From positions 80,533 to 144,532 of the forward strand of contig NZ_BSOA01000043.1 in assembly GCF_030160275.1 (NCBI RefSeq): a stretch of 64,000 nucleotides of DNA. The letters run 5' to 3'. Source of the stretch: Dyella flagellata. GTDB lineage: Bacteria > Pseudomonadota > Gammaproteobacteria > Xanthomonadales > Rhodanobacteraceae. Below, in pieces: positions 43,619 through 52,853 of this stretch. The position numbers and the translations under genes were made by a program. Position 1 is the stretch's first letter. Every line of letters starts with the position of its first letter. Under the pieces are notes generated by a model. It did not search any database and had not been told where the DNA came from. It was given only the letters and a program-made list of their open reading frames with translations.

Positions 43619-44533
43619 TTAAGCGGCTTTTGGACTTTCATAGCCAAGGCGCTGCCGCAGCCGTGGCGTTGCAAAGTCCAGGAATGCACGCAACTTCAAC
43701 GGGATGTGGCGCTGTCTCGGATACACCAGGCTGGCCGGCATGGGCGCGGGTTCGAATGCTTGAAGCAGCCGTACCAATGCGCCGGATTTCAATGCATCGG
43801 CGACTTGGTCCGAGAGGACGCGCGCAATGCCGGCATCCGCGATAGCGGCAATGACCGCCGCTTCTGCCGAATTCACGGTGAGGCGCGATGCCACTTGGAT
43901 CACTTGAGTACTTCGTTCGAAGCGAAACTCCCACTTATCCGCGGCCGAGTAACCCTCATAGGTAATGCATTCGTGTGAGGTGAGATCGTGCGGGTCCTTG
44001 GGGACGCCATGCGATGCCAGGTAGGCGGGGCTTGCGCAATGCACGCGACTGATCAGTGCGATGCGGGTGGCGATGATATCGCTATCTGGAAGCTCGCCCA
44101 GGCGGACGGCGACATCCACATGTTCCTCGAGCAAGTTGCTCACGCGATCGCTCAACTGGATGCGTGCACGCACCTTCGGATAAGCCTGAAGAAACTCGAC
44201 CAAGACAGGGACTACATGATGGCGGCCGACAACCAGCGGCGCACTGACGACTAGCTCCCCCTGGGGCGCTCGATACTCGCCGGTTGCCGTGCGCTCGGCT
44301 TCCATGAGGTCTTCCAGGATGCGCCGGCATGCAGCGACGTAGTCGCGGCCCGCATCGGTCAGGGTGAGCTTGCGCGTGCCTCGCAGCACTAGGCGCACAC
44401 GCAAGTGTTCCTCCAATTCCGATACGCGGCGGCTAACGGTGGCCAATGGAATATGCAGTTGGCGACTGGCTGCGGAAAGGCTGCCGGAGTCCACCGCCGC
44501 GAGGAGGATTCTCATGGCTTCGAGTCGGTCCAT
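43619..44533 (-). CDS. LysR-family regulator divergent from the Ohr/SDR/OYE cluster
   Basis: This 304-aa regulator has an N-terminal HTH (MDRLEAMRILLAAVDSGSLSAASRQLHIPLATVSRRVSELE) and an effector domain of the CrgA/AaeR-like subgroup (GELVVSAPLVVGRHHVVPVLVEFL). It is divergent from the gene at 44704, with a 170-bp shared promoter. The neighbours are peroxide and electrophile defence genes, so it may respond to organic peroxide or quinone stress; this rests on context only. Confidence 0.9.
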   Translation of the reverse strand: MDRLEAMRILLAAVDSGSLSAASRQLHIPLATVSRRVSELEEHLRVRLVLRGTRKLTLTDAGRDYVAACRRILEDLMEAERTATGEYRAPQGELVVSAPLVVGRHHVVPVLVEFLQAYPKVRARIQLSDRVSNLLEEHVDVAVRLGELPDSDIIATRIALISRVHCASPAYLASHGVPKDPHDLTSHECITYEGYSAADKWEFRFERSTQVIQVASRLTVNSAEAAVIAAIADAGIARVLSDQVADALKSGALVRLLQAFEPAPMPASLVYPRQRHIPLKLRAFLDFATPRLRQRLGYESPKAA

Positions 44534-44703
44534 AGCCTCTCACTGCTGGAAGGGTTCTTACCAAATTTACCGGCTAGTGGGCTCACCTGGAAGGGTCTAA
44601 TTTTGCGCGCATCCGGCCAACCCATGCAGCAACGCGTTCCTGTTGATGACCGGTACCTCTGGCAACACACAACCCAACCCCACGAAGCATTGAGAAACCA
44701 GTC

Positions 44704-45150
44704 ATGAAAAAGATCGAAAAAGTTCGTTACACCGGCCTTACTCATACCAAGGTCAACCGCGATCCCGCCCTTCAGCGTGGCGAGCACGGCGTTGTCGACA
44801 TGAAGCTGTCGACACCGGGTGGGCAAAGCTACGAGTTCATCGCCGCCGAGTTGCATCCCACTGCCGAACAGCTGTTCGCGGGGGCATGGTCAGCCTGCTG
44901 GATCGCTGCCCTCGGTATCGCAGCCTCGTTGAAGAAGGTCGCGCTGCCGCAAGACACGACGGTGAACATCCAGGTCAGCATCGGTGAAAACGGCCCGGCG
45001 TGGGTGCTTGGCGCCAAATTCAATATTCGCATTCCGGGCGTGAATCAGGCCGTTGCCGAAGCGCTTGCCCATGCGGCGCATCAGATCTGCCCTTACTCCA
45101 AGGCAGTGGAAGGCAATATCGAAGTCGCCATGGACGTTGTCACGGCTTGA
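44704..45150 (+). CDS. Ohr/OsmC-family organic hydroperoxide reductase (copy 1)
   Basis: This 148-aa protein has the two redox Cys of the family, Cys65 (AWSACWIAAL) and Cys129 (HQICPYSKA), and the GENGPAWVLGAKF strand. It would reduce organic and fatty-acid hydroperoxides using dithiol reductants. Next comes a tandem paralogue (45256-45702), and both are followed by a stem-loop with the same arms, so the unit was duplicated. Typical Ohr proteins are close to this length (about 140 aa). Confidence 0.9.
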   Translation: MKKIEKVRYTGLTHTKVNRDPALQRGEHGVVDMKLSTPGGQSYEFIAAELHPTAEQLFAGAWSACWIAALGIAASLKKVALPQDTTVNIQVSIGENGPAWVLGAKFNIRIPGVNQAVAEALAHAAHQICPYSKAVEGNIEVAMDVVTA

Positions 45151-45160
45151 AGCGTGGCCA

Positions 45161-45195
45161 AGCCGGTTCGTTGAGCCATTGGCGACGAACCGGCT
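45161..45195 (+). terminator. Stem-loop after Ohr copy 1
   Basis: AGCCGGTTCGT (45161-45171) pairs with ACGAACCGGCT (45185-45195) around a 13-nt loop. It has the same arms as the structure after copy 2, evidence that gene and terminator were duplicated together. Confidence 0.6.
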
Positions 45196-45255
45196 AACGG
45201 CCGACTCAACCGAGTTATTCAGATTCATCCCCCCAATCCCTGTAAGAAACGCATC

Positions 45256-45702
45256 ATGAAAAAGATCGAAAAAATCCACTACACCGGCCAAACCCTCACC
45301 AAGGTCAACCGTGATCCCGCGCTTCAACGCGGCGAACACGGCGTTGCCGACATCAAGTTGTCGGCCGCGGGTGGGGAAAACTACGAGTTCATCGCCGCCG
45401 AACTGCACCCCACCGCCGAGCAGTTGTTCGCAGGCGCATGGTCGGCTTGCTGGATCACCGTCCTGAATATCGTTGCCTCGACCAAGAACATCACACTGCC
45501 TGAAGACACGACGGTTGATCTCCAAGTCAACATTGGCGAGAACGGCCCGGCTTGGGTCCTTGGCGCCAAATTCACTCTTCGTATTCCGTGCATGGAGCAG
45601 GCCGCCGCGGAAGCGCTTGCCCATGCTGTCCACCAGTTCTGCCCGTACTCCCAGGCAACGAAGGGCAATATCGAAGTTGTTACGGAAGTGATCACGGCAT
45701 GA
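45256..45702 (+). CDS. Ohr/OsmC-family organic hydroperoxide reductase (copy 2)
   Basis: This 148-aa tandem paralogue of the preceding gene has exactly the same length and Cys positions (Cys65, Cys129). The sequences are identical in blocks such as KVNRDPALQRGEHGV and LHPTAEQLFAGAWSACW, with substitutions mainly in 66-82 and 110-120. It has an extra Cys (RIPCMEQ) near residue 112 that copy 1 lacks. The pair may divide substrate range or raise dosage. Next gene is an SDR. Confidence 0.9.
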   Translation: MKKIEKIHYTGQTLTKVNRDPALQRGEHGVADIKLSAAGGENYEFIAAELHPTAEQLFAGAWSACWITVLNIVASTKNITLPEDTTVDLQVNIGENGPAWVLGAKFTLRIPCMEQAAAEALAHAVHQFCPYSQATKGNIEVVTEVITA

Positions 45703-45712
45703 AGCCCGGCCA

Positions 45713-45746
45713 AGCCGGTTCGTCGCGTCATCGCGGCGAACCGGCT
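45713..45746 (+). terminator. Stem-loop after Ohr copy 2
   Basis: AGCCGGTTCG (45713-45722) pairs with CGAACCGGCT (45737-45746). It repeats the arms found after copy 1, with a different loop. Confidence 0.6.
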
Positions 45747-45802
45747 CACGGCGAGCTTAAAGACGACGCTCTCCAGTTCCACCTTCCTTGGAGTTAAGAC
45801 TT

Positions 45803-46504
45803 ATGAAAATTGAGAACGCAACCGTTCTAGTCACCGGAGCCAATCGCGGGCTCGGCCTGGTATTTACGCGCGAGCTGCTTGCGCGAGGCGCCCGCAAGGT
45901 CTACGCCGGTGCGCGCGATCCGGCAACCATTACGCAAGTCGGCGTTCAGCCGCTGCGACTAGACGTCACCAACGCACGCGAGGTGGCGGCAGCCGCAGAA
46001 CTGGCGCCGGACGTGACGCTGGTGATCAACAACGCCGGCATCGCTCAGACCGGCGGCTTTCTCGCAGCGGACAGCGAAGAGGTCACGCGACGCATCTTCG
46101 AGACCAATTTTTTTGGCATGTTGAGCGTGAGCAAGGCCTTTGCGCCGATCCTCAAGGCCAACGGCGGTGGCGCGTTGCTCAATGTGCTGTCGGTCGTCTC
46201 GTGGATCAGTGGCTCAATGGCCGCCTATTCGGCAAGCAAGTCCGCCGCCTGGTCGCTTACCAATGCCTTGCGTCTCGAATTGGCGGCACAGAAGACGCAA
46301 GTAATGGCGCTGCATATGGGCTTCGTCGATACCGACCTGGCACGGGGTTTCGATGCCCCCAAGTCCAGTGCCGAAGAGATCGTCAAGCGCGCGCTTGATG
46401 GACTCGAATCGGGCCTGGATGAGGTGTTGGCCGACGAGCGCTCCCTGCAGGTGAAGCAAGGCCTGACCGCGGCCAGGCCGATCTATTTGCCACAGACCCC
46501 CTGA
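45803..46504 (+). CDS. Short-chain dehydrogenase/reductase (SDR)
   Basis: This 233-aa classical SDR has the cofactor motif TGANRGLG near residue 13, NNAG for the central strand, and the catalytic YSASK with Ser upstream (LNVLSVVSWISGS). It reduces a carbonyl or oxidises an alcohol with NAD(P)H. The ATG at 45803 follows GGAG; a TTG at 45788 is in frame but unlikely. Its place between Ohr and an old yellow enzyme suggests detoxification of reactive carbonyls. Confidence 0.9.
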   Translation: MKIENATVLVTGANRGLGLVFTRELLARGARKVYAGARDPATITQVGVQPLRLDVTNAREVAAAAELAPDVTLVINNAGIAQTGGFLAADSEEVTRRIFETNFFGMLSVSKAFAPILKANGGGALLNVLSVVSWISGSMAAYSASKSAAWSLTNALRLELAAQKTQVMALHMGFVDTDLARGFDAPKSSAEEIVKRALDGLESGLDEVLADERSLQVKQGLTAARPIYLPQTP

Positions 46505-46580
46505 AGCAGGCATCCGATCGCCGGGCCCGCCCTCTACCGACCACACTTTTCGAACCGTCTGTACTTACCGAGTAGCCCTC

Positions 46581-47669
46581 ATGCTTTTCGAGCCTTTCAC
46601 CACCACGTCGATTCAGCTCGCCAATCGCACGGTTATGGCGCCGATGACGCGCAATCGCGCCGTTGACGCCAACATCCCTAATGCGCTGATGGCCGAATAC
46701 TACGGCCAGCGGTCATCAGCGGGCCTGATCATCGTCGAGGGAACTTCGCCTTCATCCAACGGCCTTGGCTACGCACGCATGCCTGGGCTGTTCAATGATG
46801 CGCATGTACGCGGATGGAAGTTGGTCACCGATGCGGTCCATGCCAAAGGCGGCAAGATCTTCGTGCAGCTCATGCATGCGGGGCGTGTGTCACATGTAGC
46901 GAACCTTCCTGTCGGCGCGGAAGTGCTCGGCCCGACGGCCGATGCATCGCCCGGTCAGATGTACACCGACAACCTGGGTATGCAGCCGCGCAGTACTCCG
47001 CGAGCGATGAGCAAATCCGACCTCGACCATGCGATCGGTGAGTATGCGAAGTCCGCTCAACTCGCCATCGAAGCGGGATTCGACGGTATCGAGTTGCATG
47101 CCGCGAACGGCTACCTGATCGAGCAATTCCTGAACGCCAATGTCAATCAACGGACTGATGATTACGGCGGCAGCATCGACGCCCGTAATCGCTTCGCGCT
47201 TGAAGTTGCTCGGGCCACAGCCAGCGCTATTGGTGCCCATCGCGTCGGGATCCGACTGTCACCCTACGGCGTGTTCAATAGCACGGGCGCGTTTCCCGAT
47301 GTCGAGGCGCAATATGTCGCGCTCACTCAGGAGCTGTCGAGACTTGGCTTGCTGTACGTCCATGTGCTGGATCATTCGGCCATGGATTCGTACATGGGCG
47401 CGCCGCAGGTGCCTGCCGAGTTCAAATTACGGCTACGCGCTGCGTTCCAGGGCTTGTTTATTCTTGCAGGCGGCTTCGACCGCACAAGTGCTGAAGACGC
47501 GCTTAGGGCAGGGCATGCAGATCTCATCGCTTTCGCGCGCCCGTTCCTAGCCAATCCTGACCTGGTCGAGCGCATGCGCGCGAATCAAGCGCTGAATGCC
47601 GTAGACATGGCGACGTTGTACACCCCCGGTCCCAAGGGTTACACCGACTATCCTGTGCTGGCGGCCTGA
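46581..47669 (+). CDS. Old yellow enzyme-type NAD(P)H:flavin oxidoreductase
   Basis: This 362-aa FMN enzyme of the NemA/OYE family has FEPFTTTSIQLANRTVMAPMTRNRA at the N-terminus, the substrate His/Asn pair in the HAANGYLIEQFL motif, NQRTDDYGGS, and the phosphate-binding end LAGGFDRTSAEDALRAGHAD. It reduces activated C=C bonds of enones, quinones or nitro compounds. The ATG at 46581 has only a weak ribosome site. It is the last gene of the LysR-linked stress cluster. Confidence 0.93.
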   Translation: MLFEPFTTTSIQLANRTVMAPMTRNRAVDANIPNALMAEYYGQRSSAGLIIVEGTSPSSNGLGYARMPGLFNDAHVRGWKLVTDAVHAKGGKIFVQLMHAGRVSHVANLPVGAEVLGPTADASPGQMYTDNLGMQPRSTPRAMSKSDLDHAIGEYAKSAQLAIEAGFDGIELHAANGYLIEQFLNANVNQRTDDYGGSIDARNRFALEVARATASAIGAHRVGIRLSPYGVFNSTGAFPDVEAQYVALTQELSRLGLLYVHVLDHSAMDSYMGAPQVPAEFKLRLRAAFQGLFILAGGFDRTSAEDALRAGHADLIAFARPFLANPDLVERMRANQALNAVDMATLYTPGPKGYTDYPVLAA

Positions 47670-47759
47670 TCGATGCCGTTTGGAGGATCCAGGGTGATGA
47701 TCAGTTGGGCTGCTTGTATGTGTCGCCGTTGCTCGCTCGAACGCAGGTAGCCGCGTTAG

Positions 47760-47773
47760 CTGATCCAGATCAG
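47760..47773 (+). promoter_or_regulatory. FNR-type box upstream of the small membrane protein gene
   Basis: CTGATCCAGATCAG is a perfect 14-bp palindrome in the FNR form TGAT-N4-ATCA. Its centre lies about 63 bp before the ATG at 47830. The box upstream of the NO reductase gene differs only in the inner bases. Confidence 0.72.
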
Positions 47774-47829
47774 GGCAGCCATGCCTTTGGCAGTACAGCA
47801 TAAGAGCCTGCCCTGCTTCATGGCTGGCC

Positions 47830-48267
47830 ATGGCCTCCTGGTATCCCTGGATCGTTTTGCTGCATCTTTCCTGTGCCATCGTGTTTGTTGGGGCGGCGGC
47901 CTTTGAGGTATTCGTGCTGGAAGCGCTGCACAAGCGCATCGGCCCCGAAGCCCTGCGGCAGATCGAGCATGCCGTCATGGCGCGGGTACGCAGCTTCATG
48001 CCCATCGTCGTGTTGCTCCAGTTTTTGAGCGGCGGCATGCTGTTTGACCTGCGTTGCAATGGCCTGAGCTGCGTTGGCGCGCGTTTCAGTTATTTCCTCC
48101 TTTTGAAGGTCGCTCTTGCCTTGATGGTTCTTGGCATATTCATCAGTGCGGTGTGGGCGGGAGCCCAGGGGCGCATGAATGCATGCCGCTTCCGCCATAC
48201 GCACCGCATCGTGCTGTTCTTGATGGTGGTTATCGTCTTCCTTGCGAAGACGATGTTCTACTTGTAA
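47830..48267 (+). CDS. Small four-helix membrane protein (CopD-like)
   Basis: This 145-aa integral membrane protein has about four transmembrane helices: WIVLLHLSCAIVFVGAAAFEVFV, FMPIVVLLQFLSGGMLF, FLLLKVALALMVLGIFISAVW and IVLFLMVVIVFLAKTMFYL. It resembles short CopD-superfamily proteins. Conserved-type His residues (LLHLS; FRHTHRIV) could bind heme or copper. The FNR-type palindrome upstream suggests expression at low oxygen, next to ferredoxin and NO reductase genes. The family assignment is tentative. Confidence 0.62.
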   Translation: MASWYPWIVLLHLSCAIVFVGAAAFEVFVLEALHKRIGPEALRQIEHAVMARVRSFMPIVVLLQFLSGGMLFDLRCNGLSCVGARFSYFLLLKVALALMVLGIFISAVWAGAQGRMNACRFRHTHRIVLFLMVVIVFLAKTMFYL

Positions 48268-48272
48268 AGCGC

Positions 48273-48596
48273 TTATCGCTTCAGTAAAGGCAGCTTGTCG
48301 GGGACGCCATCCCATTTGGCCGCGTCTTCCATCGCAGGAATTTTGCGGGTAAGCACCGGCCACTCCAACGCCAGCTCCGCGTTGATGCGCAGGAAGCCTT
48401 CCTGACCGGCGGGCAAGTCAAGCTCAGGGTAGATGGCGCCCACCGGGCACTCCTCCACGCACAACGTGCAATCGATGCATTCGTTCGGGTCGATCACCAG
48501 AAAGTTGGGCCCTTCGTGGAAACAGTCCACTGGGCACACTTCGACGCAATCGGTGTGTTTGCAGTTGATACAGTTTTCGGCAACGACGTGGGTCAT
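48273..48596 (-). CDS. fdxA: 7Fe ferredoxin FdxA ([3Fe-4S] + [4Fe-4S])
   Basis: This 107-aa ferredoxin has the first cluster motif [14 protein letters not shown] (Cys9, 12, 16, 20) and the second [14 protein letters not shown]-terminal extension rich in Trp/Asp ([14 protein letters not shown]) is typical of FdxA in Xanthomonadales and pseudomonads. Such proteins carry low-potential electrons in the cytoplasm. It converges with the small membrane protein gene, 5 bp away. Confidence 0.95.
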   Translation of the reverse strand: MTHVVAENCINCKHTDCVEVCPVDCFHEGPNFLVIDPNECIDCTLCVEECPVGAIYPELDLPAGQEGFLRINAELALEWPVLTRKIPAMEDAAKWDGVPDKLPLLKR

Positions 48597-48660
48597 GCTG
48601 CAAGTGCGCCTAGATGGGGTTTGGATGCCTTTCTTGGTTTGCCGATACGGGGCGCAAATA

Positions 48661-49914
48661 TCAGCTCAAGCTGCCGACGATTCCAGCAAACAGGCCAAGT
48701 CCGGCTGTCGCGGCTATGGTGATTGCCACGATGGCGGCATAAATTCCCTTGAGGCGGTGGGCTTCCGGCAGAGCGCGGCGAGCCAGCATGAAAAGGAAGC
48801 CGAGAACCACCGGAAGCAGCAGCGCGTTCATGACCTGCACGGCCACGCTCAACTTGACCAGATTGATGCCCGATGCCACCAGGGTGCCTCCGAGGGCCAG
48901 GATCAGCGTGTAGAAGCCATAGAACCAGGGGGCTTCTTGGGGGCGAAGGGCAAGGGAGTGCTTGAAGCCCAACACCTCACCCAGCGCACGTGCCGCGGTC
49001 AGCGTGACCACGATAGTCGCCACCAGCGACGCCCCGATCATGCCCGATGCAATGGCCACGGTACCGGTCCATGCGCCGAGAAACGGCGTCATCGCGTGCA
49101 CGATCTGCTGCACTGTGTCCAGTGGACGCCCAGGGTCGCTACGTCCGATCGTCGCGCCGACAGCGATCAGCACAGCAGCCATGATCAGCTGGGTTATCAC
49201 CGATCCGATCGCCGTATCCCAGCGTGCCGCGCGAAGCTCGTTCAAACCCAGGCCTTTCTCCGCTATCGAGGACTGCTGGTAGAAAACCATCCACGGCATG
49301 ATGACCGCGCCGATGTTCGCTGCGACGAGGTAGAGATATCTGCCTTGCGAGGGCGGGGCGATCAGTGCTTGCGAAACCATGGCCGTGACGTCGGGTCTTG
49401 CCTGCCAGGCGACATACAGGAATACGCATTCGAGCAGGCCGACGGCCAATGCAATGCGTTCCACCGTCAGGTAGGAGCCACGCCAGGCCATGATCGTGAG
49501 CCCGAGGACGACGATGGCCACACTGATCCCGGGACGGATGCCGAACAGCATTCCCACGCCGGCTATGCCACTTAATTCGGTACAAAGCGCGCCGACACAG
49601 GCAAGCAGCACGGACGCTACGGAAACCCATGCCCAGGCCGGCCCGAAGTGCAGGCGGATGGCGTGACCGTGCCCTTGGCGCGTGAAAATGCCGAGTCGAA
49701 CGGTCAGCTCCTGGACCACGAACAGCACCGGGATCATCAGCGCCTGCAACAGCAACAGGCGGTATCCGGTTTCAGCGCCGCTTTGCGCGGCGGTAATGAC
49801 GCTACCGGCATCCGTATCGGCCAGCATCACGACCATGCCGGGCCCCGCCGTCATGGCAAAGCGTAGCAAACGGGATGTCGGCCGTGGCAACGCGACGACG
49901 CTTATCGATGGCAT
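48661..49914 (-). CDS. NRAMP-superfamily metal transporter with atypical binding site
   Basis: This is a 417-aa protein with about 11 transmembrane helices. TM1 reads [20 protein letters not shown] where canonical NRAMP transporters have DPGN; the Asp is kept but Pro and Asn are not. TM6 reads [12 protein letters not shown] where MPHN is usual. So the metal-binding residues differ and selectivity may too, as in NRAMP-related Mg2+ or other divergent groups. Start is uncertain: the ATG at 49914 ([12 protein letters not shown]) fits the fold best but has a poor ribosome site; the frame is open to 50070. Confidence 0.78.
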   Translation of the reverse strand: MPSISVVALPRPTSRLLRFAMTAGPGMVVMLADTDAGSVITAAQSGAETGYRLLLLQALMIPVLFVVQELTVRLGIFTRQGHGHAIRLHFGPAWAWVSVASVLLACVGALCTELSGIAGVGMLFGIRPGISVAIVVLGLTIMAWRGSYLTVERIALAVGLLECVFLYVAWQARPDVTAMVSQALIAPPSQGRYLYLVAANIGAVIMPWMVFYQQSSIAEKGLGLNELRAARWDTAIGSVITQLIMAAVLIAVGATIGRSDPGRPLDTVQQIVHAMTPFLGAWTGTVAIASGMIGASLVATIVVTLTAARALGEVLGFKHSLALRPQEAPWFYGFYTLILALGGTLVASGINLVKLSVAVQVMNALLLPVVLGFLFMLARRALPEAHRLKGIYAAIVAITIAATAGLGLFAGIVGSLS

Positions 49915-50339
49915 GGGGGGTACTTGCGCCGGATGGAACTTCGCACGGAGGCCACCTGGTACGGACTTCAGTCCTTCACCAACTGCCGCTGCCTGGCGGC
50001 AGCACATCGGCCCATCCAGTACAGTGCCGGCGTTTAGGGGTGCCTGCGCACGAGACACGCTCGTGCCCACATGGTTTGGCGTTACCTGGGAACCTGCCGA
50101 CGATGACCCTTAGCTCGTACATTCGCCCGCCCATTGGTCTTGCGGCAAACAAAAGACCGCGGTCGTAAGCTTGCTGCTTCAGCTCTTTCGCGGCGGCGCC
50201 GACGTGGCTGAAAATCCCATCGAAACAGAGGGACATCGAGATACTCCCAGGTGTCATGGATCGGAGGCTTTTGGAGCCCTGTGTCCGCCGGGAAAAGGGG
50301 GCTGGTGGTGCAGCCCCTTTTCGGGGAATGGGCGAAAGT
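49915..50339. other. Region between NRAMP-like and NO reductase genes
   Basis: If the NRAMP gene starts at 49914, this 425-bp stretch has no gene. It holds the stem-loop at 50291-50321 and the presumed NRAMP promoter; an N-terminal extension of the transporter up to 50070 is the alternative. Confidence 0.45.
50291..50321 (-). terminator. Probable bidirectional terminator after the NO reductase gene
   Basis: GAAAAGGGG-G-CT (50291-50302) pairs with AGCCCCTTTTC (50311-50321), with one bulged G and an 8-nt loop. A/T runs on both sides give a U-tract on either strand. It starts 18 bp after the reductase stop. Confidence 0.7.
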
Positions 50340-52676
50340 TCAATCGCTCCGCGCAGCTATCGCCGCGACAGTGGGAACGCTTTCCGGCTGCGCTTGCTGG
50401 TCACGCAATTTGAGCAGCTTGCTGATGAAGTCCCAGGCCATCAGCAGGGCGCCCAGCGCGAACACGATGTCGCCGGGCATGCGCATCCATTGCCAGAAGC
50501 TGGTGGTGTCGTAGAACTGCAGGCTGCGCGCGTAGGCGTACCCATGCGTGTAGACCGCTTCCAACTGTTTCCATCCGACTGGATAGAAATTGAGTGCGAT
50601 CCACATCGCCACGCCGGTGTTGTAGAGCCAGAACGCCCACACGCCTACACGGTCATTCCAAGCCCGGTCGCCGGTGAGGTAGCGCAGAACCATATAGAGA
50701 AGGCCGATGGCCAACAGGCCAAAGGCGCCGAACATGGAGGTGTGCGCATGATTGAGCGTGAGAAAGGTCGCGTGCTCGTAGTAGTTGATGAGCGGAGCGT
50801 TCAACGTGCCGCCACCGAATACGCCCGCGCCGACGAAATTCCAGAATGCGGCACCAAGGATGTAAAGATAGGCGAGCTTGTAGGGAAAGCGCTGTTTTTT
50901 CTGGATGTGCTGATGCTGTTCGATCGCCTCCAGCACCAGCAGCACCAGCGGAAGCACCTCGATGAACGAGAACATGCTGCCTACCCCGACCCACAGTCCA
51001 GGTTCGCCCGCCCAGTAAAGGTGATGACCGGTGCCGAGCACGCCGCCGATGATGATCAGTATCCATTCGAACAGCACGGCACGCTCGACCATCTGGCGCG
51101 ACACCAGGCCAAGCGCCATCAGGAAGTAGCCCGTCACTGACGCGGTGAATAGCTCGAAGGCCAGCTCTACCCACAGATGCACCACCCACCAGCGCCAGAA
51201 ATCGGTGATCGAGAACGAGGGGTTGGGTGCACCCAGGGGGATCATGCCGAACACATACAGCAGGGCCACGCTCAAGGTGCTGACCCAGAGCAGATGCTCG
51301 ATGCGGAACAGCCCATACAGCGAACGGCCACCCTGCCGGTAGAGCGTTGCTAGCGTGGGCCAGAATGCACGCAGCAGCACCAGGCTCCACACCGCCAGGC
51401 CGGCGAAGAACAGGATCTGCCAGAACCGTCCAAGCTCGAGGTAGGAAAGTCCCTGGTTGCCGAACCAGAACCATTGCTTGTCCACCAGGCCCATGATGCC
51501 CAGATAGTCGCCCGTCAAGGCACCGGCCACGATCACCACCAGCACCCAGAAGATCAGGTTGACCAGCAGTTTTTGCCCAGTGGGTTCGCGCTTGCCGATG
51601 AGCGGCGCCAGGAACAGGCCCGCGCCAATCCAGCTCACTCCGATCCATACGATCGGTGCCTGCAAATGGACGCTGCGAAGGAAGGCGAACGGCAACCATT
51701 TGCCGACGTCGATACCATAGAAGCTGACGCGGTCGGTGTAGTAGTGGGCCATGATCGAGCCAGCAAGGATCTGCACCAGCAACACACCCGCGACCACCAG
51801 GAAATACTTCCACAATGCCTTCTGGCTGGGCGTGGGTGCCTTGAAGCGATCGAGCGCCGGTTCAAAGGTCTCGTGGGCGGCCTTCGGTTCGATCCACAGG
51901 CGGAAGATCACCAGTACCGCGCCGATGGCAAAGAACACCATGGTGAAGGAAGCCCAGGTCCAGACGAAGGTCGATGAAGTAGGGGTATTCCCGACCAGGG
52001 GTTCGGACGGCCAATTACTGGTCCAGGAGTAGTCCTTGCCCGGGCGGCGGGCCACCGTGGTCAGCGACGAATAGAGCAGGAACGTGGCCGTCTGGCCGGC
52101 GCTGGCGGCGTCCAACGCGCGCGCGCCCGTATAGCCCTTGATGAAGTCGTCGCTGCGCAGCGATGTACTGATGCGCACGCGCAACGTGCCGATCGCGTTC
52201 GCTACCGCATCAGGCAGCACGACCTGCGCCTGGGTCAGGTCGATGCCCCTGAGCTGGGCCTGCATTTCGCTGGTGATCGCCGATTGCTGCTCGGCCGCGA
52301 TCGCATCGAAGGGTTTGGCGTAGTGTGACAGGGCGAGATTGTTACGGACTTCCTTAGCCAGCTCCACCAGGTATTGGGCGGTGTAGTCTTCACCAAAGGC
52401 AGAGCCCATGCCGTAAAGGCTGCCATAGTCCATCAGGTCGGCCTTTTGAAAGCCGGCCTTGCCAGCCACGATGTCGGCATAACTCATGACCTGAGCGCCG
52501 TCGGGTGAGTTCATCCGTTGCGGTATGGGCGCCGACTGCTGGTAGGTGGTACGGGTCGCGGCAGCCATGCCCAGGCAGCAGGCTACGGTAGCCAATAGCA
52601 GGACCCAGATCAGGATCTTGCTGATACGGTCTTGCGGCCCGGCCTGGGCCTGGGCAGGAAGAGGGGAGATGCCCAT
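50340..52676 (-). CDS. norZ: Quinol-dependent nitric oxide reductase (qNor)
   Basis: This 778-aa single-subunit enzyme reduces NO to N2O with electrons from quinol. An N-terminal extension lies in the periplasm (about 50-250; a cytochrome-c-like fold with no CxxCH heme site), followed by about 12 helices of the heme-copper oxidase type. Conserved His-containing segments include GTGHHLYWAG and NHAHTSMFGAFG. The ATG at 52676 was chosen over 52730 because MGISPLPAQ leads to the first TM. A perfect FNR palindrome lies 63-76 bp upstream, and the fnr-like gene is adjacent. Probably NO detoxification or the NO step of denitrification. Confidence 0.93.
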   Translation of the reverse strand: MGISPLPAQAQAGPQDRISKILIWVLLLATVACCLGMAAATRTTYQQSAPIPQRMNSPDGAQVMSYADIVAGKAGFQKADLMDYGSLYGMGSAFGEDYTAQYLVELAKEVRNNLALSHYAKPFDAIAAEQQSAITSEMQAQLRGIDLTQAQVVLPDAVANAIGTLRVRISTSLRSDDFIKGYTGARALDAASAGQTATFLLYSSLTTVARRPGKDYSWTSNWPSEPLVGNTPTSSTFVWTWASFTMVFFAIGAVLVIFRLWIEPKAAHETFEPALDRFKAPTPSQKALWKYFLVVAGVLLVQILAGSIMAHYYTDRVSFYGIDVGKWLPFAFLRSVHLQAPIVWIGVSWIGAGLFLAPLIGKREPTGQKLLVNLIFWVLVVIVAGALTGDYLGIMGLVDKQWFWFGNQGLSYLELGRFWQILFFAGLAVWSLVLLRAFWPTLATLYRQGGRSLYGLFRIEHLLWVSTLSVALLYVFGMIPLGAPNPSFSITDFWRWWVVHLWVELAFELFTASVTGYFLMALGLVSRQMVERAVLFEWILIIIGGVLGTGHHLYWAGEPGLWVGVGSMFSFIEVLPLVLLVLEAIEQHQHIQKKQRFPYKLAYLYILGAAFWNFVGAGVFGGGTLNAPLINYYEHATFLTLNHAHTSMFGAFGLLAIGLLYMVLRYLTGDRAWNDRVGVWAFWLYNTGVAMWIALNFYPVGWKQLEAVYTHGYAYARSLQFYDTTSFWQWMRMPGDIVFALGALLMAWDFISKLLKLRDQQAQPESVPTVAAIAARSD

Positions 52677-52738
52677 CGAAGAGTCCCTGTTGGTGGAGGT
52701 GACAGGGCCCATGCTAGGCAGCCCGCTCAATCACCCCA

Positions 52739-52752
52739 CTGATCTGGATCAG
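52739..52752 (-). promoter_or_regulatory. FNR-type box upstream of the NO reductase gene
   Basis: CTGATCTGGATCAG is a palindrome of the form TGAT-N4-ATCA, about 69 bp (centre) before the norZ ATG. The adjacent regulator has the full set of FNR cluster Cys, so it is the likely ligand. Confidence 0.75.
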
Positions 52753-52853
52753 GGAAATGGGAAATTTTGGCTTGGACCTTCACGCAACCAGGCACCTGAC
52801 GCGTCCAGGTCGCGCCAAGCGGCTGGTCGACGCGCTCTTATGCCCGGGGGCGA

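Noticed and set aside
50653..51813. A 386-aa alternative minus-strand frame inside the NO reductase gene
   Set aside because: The reductase frame has conserved His and membrane helices throughout; the other frame is an out-of-frame reading of the same DNA.
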